From a bacterium (lineage in GTDB: Bacteria > Chloroflexota > Chloroflexia > Thermomicrobiales > UBA6265), in the NCBI GenBank assembly GCA_029977305.1, contig JAPOLF010000006.1:1-28208 (forward strand): a DNA stretch of 28,208 bases, read 5' to 3'. The notes beneath the pieces were generated by a model, which did no database searches, was not told where the DNA came from, and saw only the letters and a program-made list of their open reading frames with translations. Position 1 is the first letter of the stretch, and every line of letters starts with the position of its first letter. This document shows positions 15,524 to 22,658 of the stretch, one piece after another. A program made the position numbers and the translations under genes.

Positions 15524-16225
15524 TCACTCCGTCGTCTTGGCGACGATCTCCGCCTCGAGTTGCACCGTCTCGCTGAGCCCCAGCACCGGACCAACCTTCG
15601 GCGGCGTGATCCCGAAATCCGGCATCTCGAACTGCGTCACCGCCGTGCCGGTGATCACCCCGTCCTCCAACGTCGCCGTCGTCTGCCAGCGCACCAGCTT
15701 CGTCACGCCGTGCACCGTGAAGTTTCCGATGAGGGTGATGTCGACCTCCTCGCCCTCAGGCATCGGTCCGTCCAAGCCCTCGACCTCGCTCAGCACGAAG
15801 ATCGCCAACGGGTACGTCTCGCTCTCCAGCGTGTTGTTGTAGAGATACCCATCGCGCCGACTGCTGTCACTCTTCAGCGTCCGCAGATCGACCGCGATTT
15901 GCGAGCAGGGGAGGGGGTTGCCCTCGGCATCGAAGATGAACTGCCCGATCACCGACGAGGTTTCGCCGACCGCCGTGGTCGCCCCGATCGACATCAACTC
16001 CTCACGCACCCGATACCGCAACATCGACTGCGCAGGATCGATCACATAGCCCAGCGCGGGCTTCGGCGCATCCTCACCCTCGCAGGTGATCGTTGCGGCC
16101 TCGGTGACGGTGAAATCCGGGGTTGCGACTGGCTCGGGAGTGGCATCCTGCGCTCCAGCGAGTCCGGGAACCGCGCAGACCGCCACCACTCCGATGAAGA
16201 GCAAACGACCAAGTCGACCAGGCAT
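15524..16225 (-). CDS. YceI-family secreted protein
   Basis: A 233-residue protein with a signal peptide (MPGRLGRLLFIGVVAVCAVPGLAGA, probable cleavage before QDATPEP) and a YceI lipocalin-like domain from about residue 60 to the end. Family marks are YVIDPAQSMLRYRV near the domain start, IAVDLRTLKSDSSRRDGYLYN in the middle and the final segment IGNFTVHGVTKLV...FEMPDFGITPP. YceI proteins bind polyisoprenoid-type lipids and respond to stress such as high pH in E. coli. ATG 16225 is well placed after GGAGGAG. The gene lies 29 bp downstream of the histidine kinase and 4 bp before the next small gene, so it is probably part of that transcript and may be an output of the two-component system. Confidence 0.9.
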   Translation of the reverse strand: MPGRLGRLLFIGVVAVCAVPGLAGAQDATPEPVATPDFTVTEAATITCEGEDAPKPALGYVIDPAQSMLRYRVREELMSIGATTAVGETSSVIGQFIFDAEGNPLPCSQIAVDLRTLKSDSSRRDGYLYNNTLESETYPLAIFVLSEVEGLDGPMPEGEEVDITLIGNFTVHGVTKLVRWQTTATLEDGVITGTAVTQFEMPDFGITPPKVGPVLGLSETVQLEAEIVAKTTE

Positions 16226-16254
16226 GGCATTCTCCTCCGCGTGTGAAACCCATC

Positions 16255-17751
16255 CTACGAGGAAGATGCATCCCCCGCCGTGGCCTCGACCACCGAACAC
16301 CCCGGCAATCGCACCGTGAACGTCGACCCGACGCCAACCGCACTCGTCACAGAGATCGATCCCCCATGCGCCTCGGCAATCGCCTTCGCAATCGACAAGC
16401 CAAGCCCCGATCCGCCGGTGCGGCGCCCGCGCGAGGTATCCACCCGGTAGAAGCGATCGAACACTCGCGCCTGATCCGCCTCGCCGATCCCGCTTCCGGT
16501 GTCCGTCACCGAGATCATCGCCACCTGGTCCGTCTCGCAGCGCACCGTAATCGTGATCTGCCCGGTGGCGGGCGTGTGCGTCACCGCGTTGTCCATCAGC
16601 ACCAGCAGCAACTGCGTCAGCCGATCTCGGTCACCGCTGACGGTCACCGCCTCCGCATCAAGCCGCAGATCCTGCCCATCGGCCATCACCTGCGTCGTCC
16701 GAATCACCTCGGCAGCCACGTCGTCCAATCGCACGTGAGCTGTCCGTTGCGTGATCGACGCGCCACCCGCCGTGCTGTCAGCTCGGGCGAGTAGCAGCAA
16801 GTCCTCCAGCAGCCGACCCATCCGCTCGCTCTCCCGCTGGATGTCTGCCGCCGCTTCCCGCACCGGGACAATCCCCGGCAGCGCATCTGGCAACGCATCG
16901 GCCTGGCGGCGGAGCACATCACTGTTGCCGCGGATCGCCGTGAGCGGCGTGCGCAACTCATGCGAGGCATCGGCAAGGAATTGTCGTTGCGTCGAGAACG
17001 CAGCCGACACGTGATCCAACATCGCGTTGAAGGTCGCCGAGAGCCGTTGCAACTCATCCCGCGCCGGCGGGACATCCAACCGCCGATCGAGGCTCGATCG
17101 CATCTCCGGGTCTGCGGCGATCGCCGCCGCGGCAGCGGTCACCGCATCAACCGGCCGCAAGGCCCGCCGCGCGATCCAGTACCCGCCCACCGCCGCCAAC
17201 ACCAAGCCCGCCACCGCCGCGAGGAGCAACGTCTGCTCCAAAACCCGCATCGTCTCCTCGAGCGTGTCGGTCCGTTCCCCGACAATCACCGCCCCGATCG
17301 GAATCTGGTCTCCATCGCGCGTGCTGAGCACCAACGGCAGGTTCACGACCCGAGCCGTCCACGCACTCGTCTTCGCGATCCCGACCGCAGGCTTCGCATC
17401 ACCAGATGCAGGCGGAGGATCGCCGAGCGGTGTGGTCGGTGCCGCCTCCGAGGCGCGGAGCACCGCCCCGTCGGCGTCGAGCACCTGCACCAACAGCCCC
17501 CGAGACGTGAACGCCCCCAGATCCGGCACCGCTTGTTCCAGCGTCGCCGGCCCGAAGGCGGATTGCACATTGAAGTTCTGCTCGATCACCGTGGTGACGT
17601 CGGCCGCCGTGCGGAACAGCCGATCATCCATGTCCGATTGAATCCGGTTCCGCGCGATCGACGCCACCGACAACCCCACCGCCACCAGGATCAGCGCCAG
17701 GATCAGCGTGAAGAAGATCGTCAGCCGCGCGCGAACCGGGATGCGACTCAT
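16255..17751 (-). CDS. Sensor histidine kinase
   Basis: A 498-residue membrane kinase. TM1 is at about residues 10-30, an extracellular sensor of about 140 residues follows, TM2 is at about 174-194, then a HAMP domain (195-250). The HisKA domain has the phospho-acceptor H264 in FLADASHELRTPLTAIRG, and the ATPase domain has N388 in MDNAVTHTP, DTGSGIG at 417-423 and GGSGLGLSIAKAI at 447-459. The sensor domain contains a proline-rich stretch (PTTPLGDPPPASGD), with no recognisable ligand motif. Its ATG overlaps the response regulator stop by one base (TGATG), so the two are translationally coupled. With an HtrA protease just upstream, the arrangement recalls MprAB-PepD of mycobacteria and CpxAR-DegP, which sense envelope stress; this is inference. 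Confidence 0.95.
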   Translation of the reverse strand: MSRIPVRARLTIFFTLILALILVAVGLSVASIARNRIQSDMDDRLFRTAADVTTVIEQNFNVQSAFGPATLEQAVPDLGAFTSRGLLVQVLDADGAVLRASEAAPTTPLGDPPPASGDAKPAVGIAKTSAWTARVVNLPLVLSTRDGDQIPIGAVIVGERTDTLEETMRVLEQTLLLAAVAGLVLAAVGGYWIARRALRPVDAVTAAAAAIAADPEMRSSLDRRLDVPPARDELQRLSATFNAMLDHVSAAFSTQRQFLADASHELRTPLTAIRGNSDVLRRQADALPDALPGIVPVREAAADIQRESERMGRLLEDLLLLARADSTAGGASITQRTAHVRLDDVAAEVIRTTQVMADGQDLRLDAEAVTVSGDRDRLTQLLLVLMDNAVTHTPATGQITITVRCETDQVAMISVTDTGSGIGEADQARVFDRFYRVDTSRGRRTGGSGLGLSIAKAIAEAHGGSISVTSAVGVGSTFTVRLPGCSVVEATAGDASSS

Positions 17752-18470
17752 CAGGCGGCGTCAGGCTCGCGCAACGCGTAACCGACGCCGCGCACCGTGT
17801 GGATCACCCGCTGCTCGCCGGACGCCTCCAGCGCCTTGCGCAGGCTCCCGACATACACCTCGAGCACATTCCAGTCCCCGTAGAAATCGTCCCCCCACAC
17901 CCGACTCATGATCGTCTGGCGAGGCAATACCTGGCGCGGGTTGGTGAGGAACAGCTTCAGCAGGTCGTACTCGCGCGGCGTCAGCGGCACGGACCGTTCC
18001 CCGCGCCGCACGATTCGCGTGCCGGGGTCCAACGCGATGTCCGAGAAGGTCAGCAGCGCGGACTCAGGAACTGCCTGGGATCCAGCGCGTCGCAACAGCG
18101 CCCGCACCCGCGCCAGCAACTCCTCGAAGGCAAAGGGCTTGACCAGATAGTCGTCCGCCCCAGCCTCGAGTCCGGCAACACGATCTGCCACGGTGTCCTT
18201 CGCGGTGAGCATCAGGATCGGAAGCGGCCGGGTGCCTTCGGCTTCCTCTGCCGATCGCACTCGTCGCGCGATCTCGATCCCGTCGACGCCAGGCAACATG
18301 ATGTCGAGAATCGCCAAGTCCGGTCGATGATCCCGCAGGACCTCGAGCGCATCCTTGCCGGATTCGACCAGCCGCGCATCGAACCCTTCGAACATCAGGC
18401 CGCGCCGGACGAATCCGGAGATCGCTGGCTCGTCTTCCGCTATCAAGATCGACGCAGGAGCTTTCAGCAT
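17751..18470 (-). CDS. OmpR/PhoB-family response regulator
   Basis: A 239-residue two-component regulator. The receiver domain (1-125) has the acidic pocket E12-D13, phospho-acceptor D56 in LAILDIMLPG, T89 in MLTAKD and K111 in VKPFAF. The C-terminal winged helix (135-235) has SVPLTPREYDLLKLFL and the recognition region NVLEVYVGSLRKALE. It ends with RVIHTVRGVGYALR, all typical of OmpR-type DNA-binding proteins that bind direct repeats at 11-bp spacing. ATG 18470 is used because GCGAGG lies about 8 bases upstream and the receiver begins directly after; the frame extends further up without a better start. Coupled to the histidine kinase. A likely target site is seen at 19836-19874 ahead of htrA. 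Confidence 0.96.
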   Translation of the reverse strand: MLKAPASILIAEDEPAISGFVRRGLMFEGFDARLVESGKDALEVLRDHRPDLAILDIMLPGVDGIEIARRVRSAEEAEGTRPLPILMLTAKDTVADRVAGLEAGADDYLVKPFAFEELLARVRALLRRAGSQAVPESALLTFSDIALDPGTRIVRRGERSVPLTPREYDLLKLFLTNPRQVLPRQTIMSRVWGDDFYGDWNVLEVYVGSLRKALEASGEQRVIHTVRGVGYALREPDAA

Positions 18471-18515
18471 GGTCGTGCCTCGCTTGTGTAAGCCCGATGG
18501 TACCCCAGTGGGAAG

Positions 18516-18545
18516 GCAATGGGCGGCACGCTGGCCGCCCATTGC
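18516..18545. other. Perfect 12-bp inverted repeat between htrA and the response regulator
   Basis: GCAATGGGCGGC (18516-18527) and GCCGCCCATTGC (18534-18545) pair around ACGCTG. On the minus-strand transcript it follows a pyrimidine-only run (18548-18575) after the htrA stop. No T-run follows on either strand, so it is more likely an RNA-stability or partial-readthrough hairpin than a full terminator. Confidence 0.6.
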
Positions 18546-18582
18546 ACGGGAAAAGGGAAGGGAAGGAAGGGAGGAATGGGCG

Positions 18583-19746
18583 CTAGTTGGACTCAGCGGG
18601 GCGGGTGCCGAGCGTCAGGGTGAGGTCCTGCTGCTCCCCGTTGTGGTCAACCGTCACCGTGATGGTGTCGCCCACCTCGTGCGTGAACAGAAGATCGAGC
18701 AGGGTGTTCTTGCGATTCACGGCCGTGCCGTCGATCGCCAGGATCACGTCGCCCGCCGAGATGCCCGCCTCGGCTGCCGGACTGTCCGCCACCACTTCGG
18801 CCACCTCGTGGCCGACCGGCAGGGCAGTGCCCTGGATGCCCAGGAACGGCCGGTCCACCGTGCCGTCCTCGAGCAGCTGCACCACGATGTCGCGAGCCGC
18901 GTTGCCGTCGATCGCGAACGAGATGTCGGCCGGGGCAGTCCCCATCTGATCGGAGGAAACTCCGGCAGCATTGACGCCGATCACCTCGCCCTTGAGGTTG
19001 AGCAACGGGCCGCCGGAGTTCCCATGCCAGATCTCGGCATCGTGCTGGAGCAGGTGCTCCATCCCGTAGCCGTCGAGTGATCGCCCCTTGGCGTTCAAGG
19101 TGCCGCTCGTCACCGTGTTGGCGAACTCGCCCAGCGCGCTCCCGATGGCGACAACCTCGTCGCCCGGTCGCATCGCGTCCGAGTCACCCCAGCAGGCGAG
19201 GCCCGGCACTGCTTTGCCTTCGGGCATCGTGATGTCGATCACCGCGATGTCGAGCATCACGTCCTGCCCGACCAGAACCGCTGGCGCCTCGGTGCCGTCC
19301 TGGAACTGCACCGTGAGGTCATCCGACCCGTCCACCACATGGGCGTTGGTCACCACGTGGCCTTCACCGTCGATGATGAACCCGGACCCCTTGGCCGCCG
19401 GCTGCGGAGCGCTCCCAGTGTCGGTTCCACCGGAGATGGTGCCATCCCCGGACCCGTCACCCGAGCCACCCGGCATCTCGCCGCTCGGAGCCATCTGGTC
19501 CATCCCGCCACCGACTTGCAGGTTGGTGATGGTCACCACCGCCGGATTGAGGTGGTCAGCCACGTCGGCCACCGAGAGCGCAGTCTCGGACACGAAGCAA
19601 CTCGGCGTCTCCTGCGCGAACGCAGCCGGGCCGAGGAGAATCGCGCTGCCGCCAAGAAGACTGAACGCTGCGGCAGCGGTCAGGATCGCGGTGCGCCGTG
19701 CGGGGCGAGTCGAGCGGGAGGAAACCGGGGTGTACTCCGAGGACAT
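18583..19746 (-). CDS. HtrA/DegP-type serine protease with PDZ domain
   Basis: A 387-residue exported protease. A basic N-terminus and hydrophobic segment (20-44, ending AAFAQE) act as a signal peptide or anchor, followed by a Gly/Ser-rich low-complexity linker (78-118). The trypsin-like domain carries the catalytic triad H136 in VVTNAHVVDG, D166 in LDIAVIDI and S244 in WHGNSGGPLLN. One PDZ domain covers about residues 300-382 (FLGIQGTALP...AGISAGDVILAIDG). Cys50 and Cys185 could form a disulfide outside the cytoplasm. The start ATG 19746 has AAAGGAG about 8 bases upstream. It precedes the two-component genes on the same strand, 112 bp away, and has its own promoter with repeat elements. Expected role: degradation of misfolded exported proteins under envelope stress. 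Confidence 0.93.
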   Translation of the reverse strand: MSSEYTPVSSRSTRPARRTAILTAAAAFSLLGGSAILLGPAAFAQETPSCFVSETALSVADVADHLNPAVVTITNLQVGGGMDQMAPSGEMPGGSGDGSGDGTISGGTDTGSAPQPAAKGSGFIIDGEGHVVTNAHVVDGSDDLTVQFQDGTEAPAVLVGQDVMLDIAVIDITMPEGKAVPGLACWGDSDAMRPGDEVVAIGSALGEFANTVTSGTLNAKGRSLDGYGMEHLLQHDAEIWHGNSGGPLLNLKGEVIGVNAAGVSSDQMGTAPADISFAIDGNAARDIVVQLLEDGTVDRPFLGIQGTALPVGHEVAEVVADSPAAEAGISAGDVILAIDGTAVNRKNTLLDLLFTHEVGDTITVTVDHNGEQQDLTLTLGTRPAESN

Positions 19747-19774
19747 TCTCGTGCTCCTTTCGATCAGGCAGGTC

Positions 19775-19801
19775 GGTCAGACACCCCCTTTGCGTCTGAC
19801 C
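19775..19801 (-). promoter_or_regulatory. Inverted repeat in the htrA leader
   Basis: GGTCAGAC (19775-19782) and GTCTGACC (19794-19801) form a perfect 8-bp stem with an 11-base loop. It lies between the proposed htrA start site and the ribosome binding site. It may be an mRNA hairpin controlling translation or a repressor site. Confidence 0.5.
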
Positions 19802-19819
19802 AAACTGCTACTGAGCACG

Positions 19820-19874
19820 AGTATGTGGAGACATGCTGAGTCAACCCTGAGTCGATCCTGAGGGTTTGCTGAGT
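19820..19874 (-). promoter_or_regulatory. htrA promoter with four 11-bp-phased response-regulator repeats
   Basis: On the plus strand CTGAGT, CTGAGT, CTGAGG and CTGAGT begin at 19836, 19847, 19858 and 19869, an exact 11-bp spacing. Read in the direction of htrA these are ACTCAG/CCTCAG repeats. The last one ends 10 bp before CATACT (plus-strand 19820-19825), a plausible -10 box. Direct repeats at 11 bp ending about 10 bp from a -10 box are the known layout of PhoB-type activator sites, where the regulator replaces a good -35. The neighbouring response regulator is the obvious candidate to bind here. Confidence 0.7.
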
Positions 19875-19916
19875 GCGTAAAATGGTGAAACGACGCGGGT
19901 TTCGATGCGAACGTGC

Positions 19917-20774
19917 CTACCGAAGCAGGCCTGGAACCGCCGACGGTCGATCGGCCACAGGGACCCCCGCCGCCTCCAGCGCCGCGATTTTTTCGGCCGC
20001 CGTGCCGGCCCCACCGGAGATGATCGCGCCCGCGTGCCCCATCCGCTTGCCCGGAGGTGCGGTGCGCCCGGCGATGAACCCGACCACCGGCTTCGTCACA
20101 TGCGCCTTGATGAACGCAGCCGCATCTTCCTCGTCGGTGCCGCCGATCTCCCCGATCATCACGATCTTCTCGGTTTTCGGATCGGCTTGGAACAGTGCCA
20201 GCGCATCCACGAACGACGTCCCGATGATCGGGTCACCACCGATGCCGATCGCCGTCGATTGCCCCATCCCGGCCTTCGTCAGCGCATCGACCACCTCATA
20301 GGTCAAGGTGCCGGAGCGCGACACCAACCCCACCGATCCCGGCCGATGGATGAAGCCCGGCATGATCCCGACCTTCGCCTCACCCGGCGTGATGATCCCG
20401 GGACAGTTCGGCCCGAGCAACCGCGCGCCCTTCGCTCGCACATAGGCGTACACCGGAGCCATGTCGAGCACCGGAATGCCTTCAGTGATGCACACCACGA
20501 ACGGGATGCCGTTGTCCACCGCCTCGTAGACGGCATCCGGCGCGAACCGTGCCGGCACGTAGATGATCGACACGTTCGGCTGGGTCGCCGCGACCGCCTC
20601 GGCCACGGTGTCGAACACCGGCACCCCGGCAACCGACTTGCCGAGACCGCCGGGCGTCACCCCGGCCACCACGTTCGTGCCGTACTCCACCATCTGCTCG
20701 GTGTGGAATGAGCCCTCCCGCCCAGTGATGCCCTGCACGAGCAGGCGGGTGTTCTTGTCGACCAGGATGCTCAC
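19917..20774 (-). CDS. sucD: Succinyl-CoA ligase (ADP/GDP-forming), alpha subunit
   Basis: A 285-residue subunit that carries the phosphohistidine intermediate in conversion of succinyl-CoA to succinate in the TCA cycle. The CoA-binding Rossmann domain starts with VDKNTRLLVQGITGREG (5-21), and the catalytic H247 lies in KRMGHAGAIISGG. GPNCPGIITPG (121-131) and SRSGTLTYE (152-160) are further family motifs. GTG 20774 is supported by GGGAGGG about 8 bases upstream. It follows sucC after 27 bp in the usual order. No convincing terminator is seen in the 42 bp between its end and the htrA promoter repeats, so some read-through into htrA is possible. Confidence 0.97.
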   Translation of the reverse strand: MSILVDKNTRLLVQGITGREGSFHTEQMVEYGTNVVAGVTPGGLGKSVAGVPVFDTVAEAVAATQPNVSIIYVPARFAPDAVYEAVDNGIPFVVCITEGIPVLDMAPVYAYVRAKGARLLGPNCPGIITPGEAKVGIMPGFIHRPGSVGLVSRSGTLTYEVVDALTKAGMGQSTAIGIGGDPIIGTSFVDALALFQADPKTEKIVMIGEIGGTDEEDAAAFIKAHVTKPVVGFIAGRTAPPGKRMGHAGAIISGGAGTAAEKIAALEAAGVPVADRPSAVPGLLR

Positions 20775-20801
20775 CGGAACCGCCCTCCCGTTCGAACCGC
20801 G

Positions 20802-21932
20802 CTAGTTCGCGGCACGAACGACCGCTGCCGCGGCCTCGTCCATCGTGTCCACCGCGGTCATCCCGGCCGCAGAGAGAATCGCTCGACCTTCTTCGGAGTT
20901 CGTGCCCGCGAGCCGCACCACGATCGGCACCTGCACGCCGACCTCTCGCATCGCGGTCGTGATCCCATCAGCGACGACATCGCCGCGGGTGATCCCGCCG
21001 AAGATGTTGATGAAAATCGCCCGCACCTCCGGGTCCGCCGTGACCAGCGTGAACGCCTTCGCCACCTGCGATGCGCTCGCACCGCCGCCGACGTCGAGGA
21101 AGTTGGCCGGCTCACCGCCATGCAGCTTCACCGCGTCCATCGTCGCCATCGCCAGGCCCGCGCCGTTGACGATGCAGCCGATCGTGCCGTCCAGCTTCAC
21201 GAAGGAGATGCCGGAGCGCTTGGCCTCCAGTTCGGTGAGATTCTCCTCCTCGAGATCGCGCAGCTCCTCGAGATGCGGATGGCGGAACATCGCGTTGTCA
21301 TCGAAGCTCATCTTGCTGTCGAGCGCCAACCATCGATCATCCTTGGTCAGGATCAGCGGGTTGATCTCCGCCAACGTCGCGTCGGTGGCGACGTAGGCCT
21401 TGTAGAGGTTCAACACGATCGCGGCGAACCCTGGCACCAATGCCGCCGGAATGCCCAGTGAGAATCCGACCTCGCGCGCTTGGTACGGATGCAGTCCCAG
21501 CATCGGATCGGCCAAGGCACGCACGATCTTCTCCGGCGTGTCCCGCGCCACCTGCTCGATGTCGACACCACCCTCGGCGCTCGCCATCACCGTCACGCGT
21601 CGCTGTGGCCGGTCGAGCACGATCCCGAGGTAATACTCCTTCGCGATCTCCACTCCGCTCGCGACGAGTACCTTCCGAACGATGTGGCCTTTGATGTCCA
21701 TCCCGAGGATCGCGTCAGCCGCCTCGCGCGCACTGTTCGGATCCTTGGCGATCTTGATCCCGCCAGCCTTGCCGCGCCCTCCGGTGTGGACCTGCGCCTT
21801 CACCGCGACCAGCTTGCCGATCTCCTGCGCGATCTCTTTCGCCTCCTCGGGAGTCGAAGCGACGCGTCCGGGATTCACCGGAATGCCGTGTGACGCCAAG
21901 ATTTCTGCTGCTTGATACTCGTGAATATTCAT
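20802..21932 (-). CDS. sucC: Succinyl-CoA ligase (ADP/GDP-forming), beta subunit
   Basis: A 376-residue ATP-grasp subunit that binds nucleotide and succinate. The N-terminus MNIHEYQAAEILASHGIPVN and the segment VKAQVHTGGRGKAGGIKIA (44-62) are diagnostic. The metal-binding ATLAEINPLIL segment lies near residues 186-196, and the C-terminal ligase domain contains CIVNGAGLAMATMD near 238-251. The length is close to that of E. coli SucC (388). ATG 21932 has GGGAGGA just upstream. It is first in the sucC-sucD unit. The 293-bp divergent gap to the zinc-ribbon gene should hold its promoter. A TATGCT on the minus strand about 50 bp upstream is a possible -10, but I found no paired -35. Confidence 0.97.
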   Translation of the reverse strand: MNIHEYQAAEILASHGIPVNPGRVASTPEEAKEIAQEIGKLVAVKAQVHTGGRGKAGGIKIAKDPNSAREAADAILGMDIKGHIVRKVLVASGVEIAKEYYLGIVLDRPQRRVTVMASAEGGVDIEQVARDTPEKIVRALADPMLGLHPYQAREVGFSLGIPAALVPGFAAIVLNLYKAYVATDATLAEINPLILTKDDRWLALDSKMSFDDNAMFRHPHLEELRDLEEENLTELEAKRSGISFVKLDGTIGCIVNGAGLAMATMDAVKLHGGEPANFLDVGGGASASQVAKAFTLVTADPEVRAIFINIFGGITRGDVVADGITTAMREVGVQVPIVVRLAGTNSEEGRAILSAAGMTAVDTMDEAAAAVVRAAN

Positions 21933-22063
21933 CGGTCCTCCCGCGCGGTCATGCTCCGCGGCGTTCTGAGAAGCGGCGTGATCCTAGCATAGGAAATACC
22001 AAGATTAGGCCGCCGCATCGCGGCCCCCGGCCCGTACGTTCACCCCGTATCCACCATGCGGTC

Positions 22064-22092
22064 TTGACATTCGCTTCATCATCCGCTACAGG
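22064..22092 (+). promoter_or_regulatory. Putative promoter of the zinc-ribbon gene
   Basis: A perfect TTGACA (22064-22069) is followed after 17 bp by TACAGG (22087-22092), a weak -10. This predicts a leader of about 125 bases before the start codon. The leader contains the palindrome AGACGCGTCT (22160-22169) followed by seven Ts (22174-22180). Confidence 0.45.
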
Positions 22093-22225
22093 AATACCGA
22101 CGAGTCTTTCGCGCGCGGTGCTCGAGCCCACTGGACGGTGTCGTCGTTCCGTTCCCGCCAGACGCGTCTTGGCTTTTTTTCGTGGTGTCCTCGGCGATGC
22201 TGCCACGGCGGAGGGTTCAGGCGGA

Positions 22226-22576
22226 ATGGGCGATCGCACGCTCACCTGTCGCGATTGCGGACAGGCTTTCGTGTTCACCGAAGGCGAGCAGGCCTTCTAT
22301 CTCGAGCGCGGGTTCAGCGAACCGCAGCGCTGCCAGGCGTGCCGCGCCGCGCGCAAGCAGCAACGCAACCAGAGCGATGGTGGCTATGGTGGCGGCGGGT
22401 ACTCGGGCGGCGGTGGCGGCGGATACGGCGCTCCCCGGCAGATGTATGCCGCGGTGTGCTCCGAGTGTGGACGTGAGACCGAGGTCCCGTTCATGCCTCG
22501 CTCGGACAAGCCTGTCTACTGCCGCGAGTGCTTCCAGAATCATCGGCCGCCGCGGCAGTTCGGTGGCTCCTACTAG
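22226..22576 (+). CDS. Double CxxC zinc-ribbon protein with glycine-rich linker
   Basis: A 116-residue protein with two zinc-ribbon halves. The N-terminal one has C8-x2-C11 and C36-x2-C39 in LTCRDCGQAFVFTEGEQAFY...RCQACRAARK, as in the zf-trcl-like family. The C-terminal one has C78-x2-C81 and C99-x2-C102 in YAAVCSECGRETEVPF...PVYCRECF. A Gly/Tyr/Ser linker at 51-70, resembling RGG-type RNA-binding tails, joins them. It probably binds nucleic acid or RNA polymerase, but its role is unknown. ATG 22226 is chosen because GGAGGG lies about 10 bases upstream and the family starts with this motif. It stands alone, divergent from sucC, with a strong terminator after it. The separate promoter and long leader suggest post-transcriptional control. 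Confidence 0.88.
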   Translation: MGDRTLTCRDCGQAFVFTEGEQAFYLERGFSEPQRCQACRAARKQQRNQSDGGYGGGGYSGGGGGGYGAPRQMYAAVCSECGRETEVPFMPRSDKPVYCRECFQNHRPPRQFGGSY

Positions 22577-22609
22577 GTCGCCATCGGCCAACACCAGATG
22601 AGAGAACGC

Positions 22610-22633
22610 GACGCCAGGGGAGACCCTGGCGTC
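22610..22633 (+). terminator. Intrinsic terminator after the zinc-ribbon gene
   Basis: GACGCCAGGG (22610-22619) and CCCTGGCGTC (22624-22633) form a perfect 10-bp stem with a GAGA tetraloop, followed by GTTGTCTTGTG. It lies 34 bp after the stop codon and just before the convergent amidohydrolase gene. Confidence 0.8.
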
Positions 22634-22658
22634 GTTGTCTTGTGCTGGTGGCGAGGCT

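Noticed and set aside
19811..19816. A fifth CTGAGC near the htrA repeats
   Set aside because: It is 25 bp from the next copy, off the 11-bp phase, and lies downstream of the -10 box.
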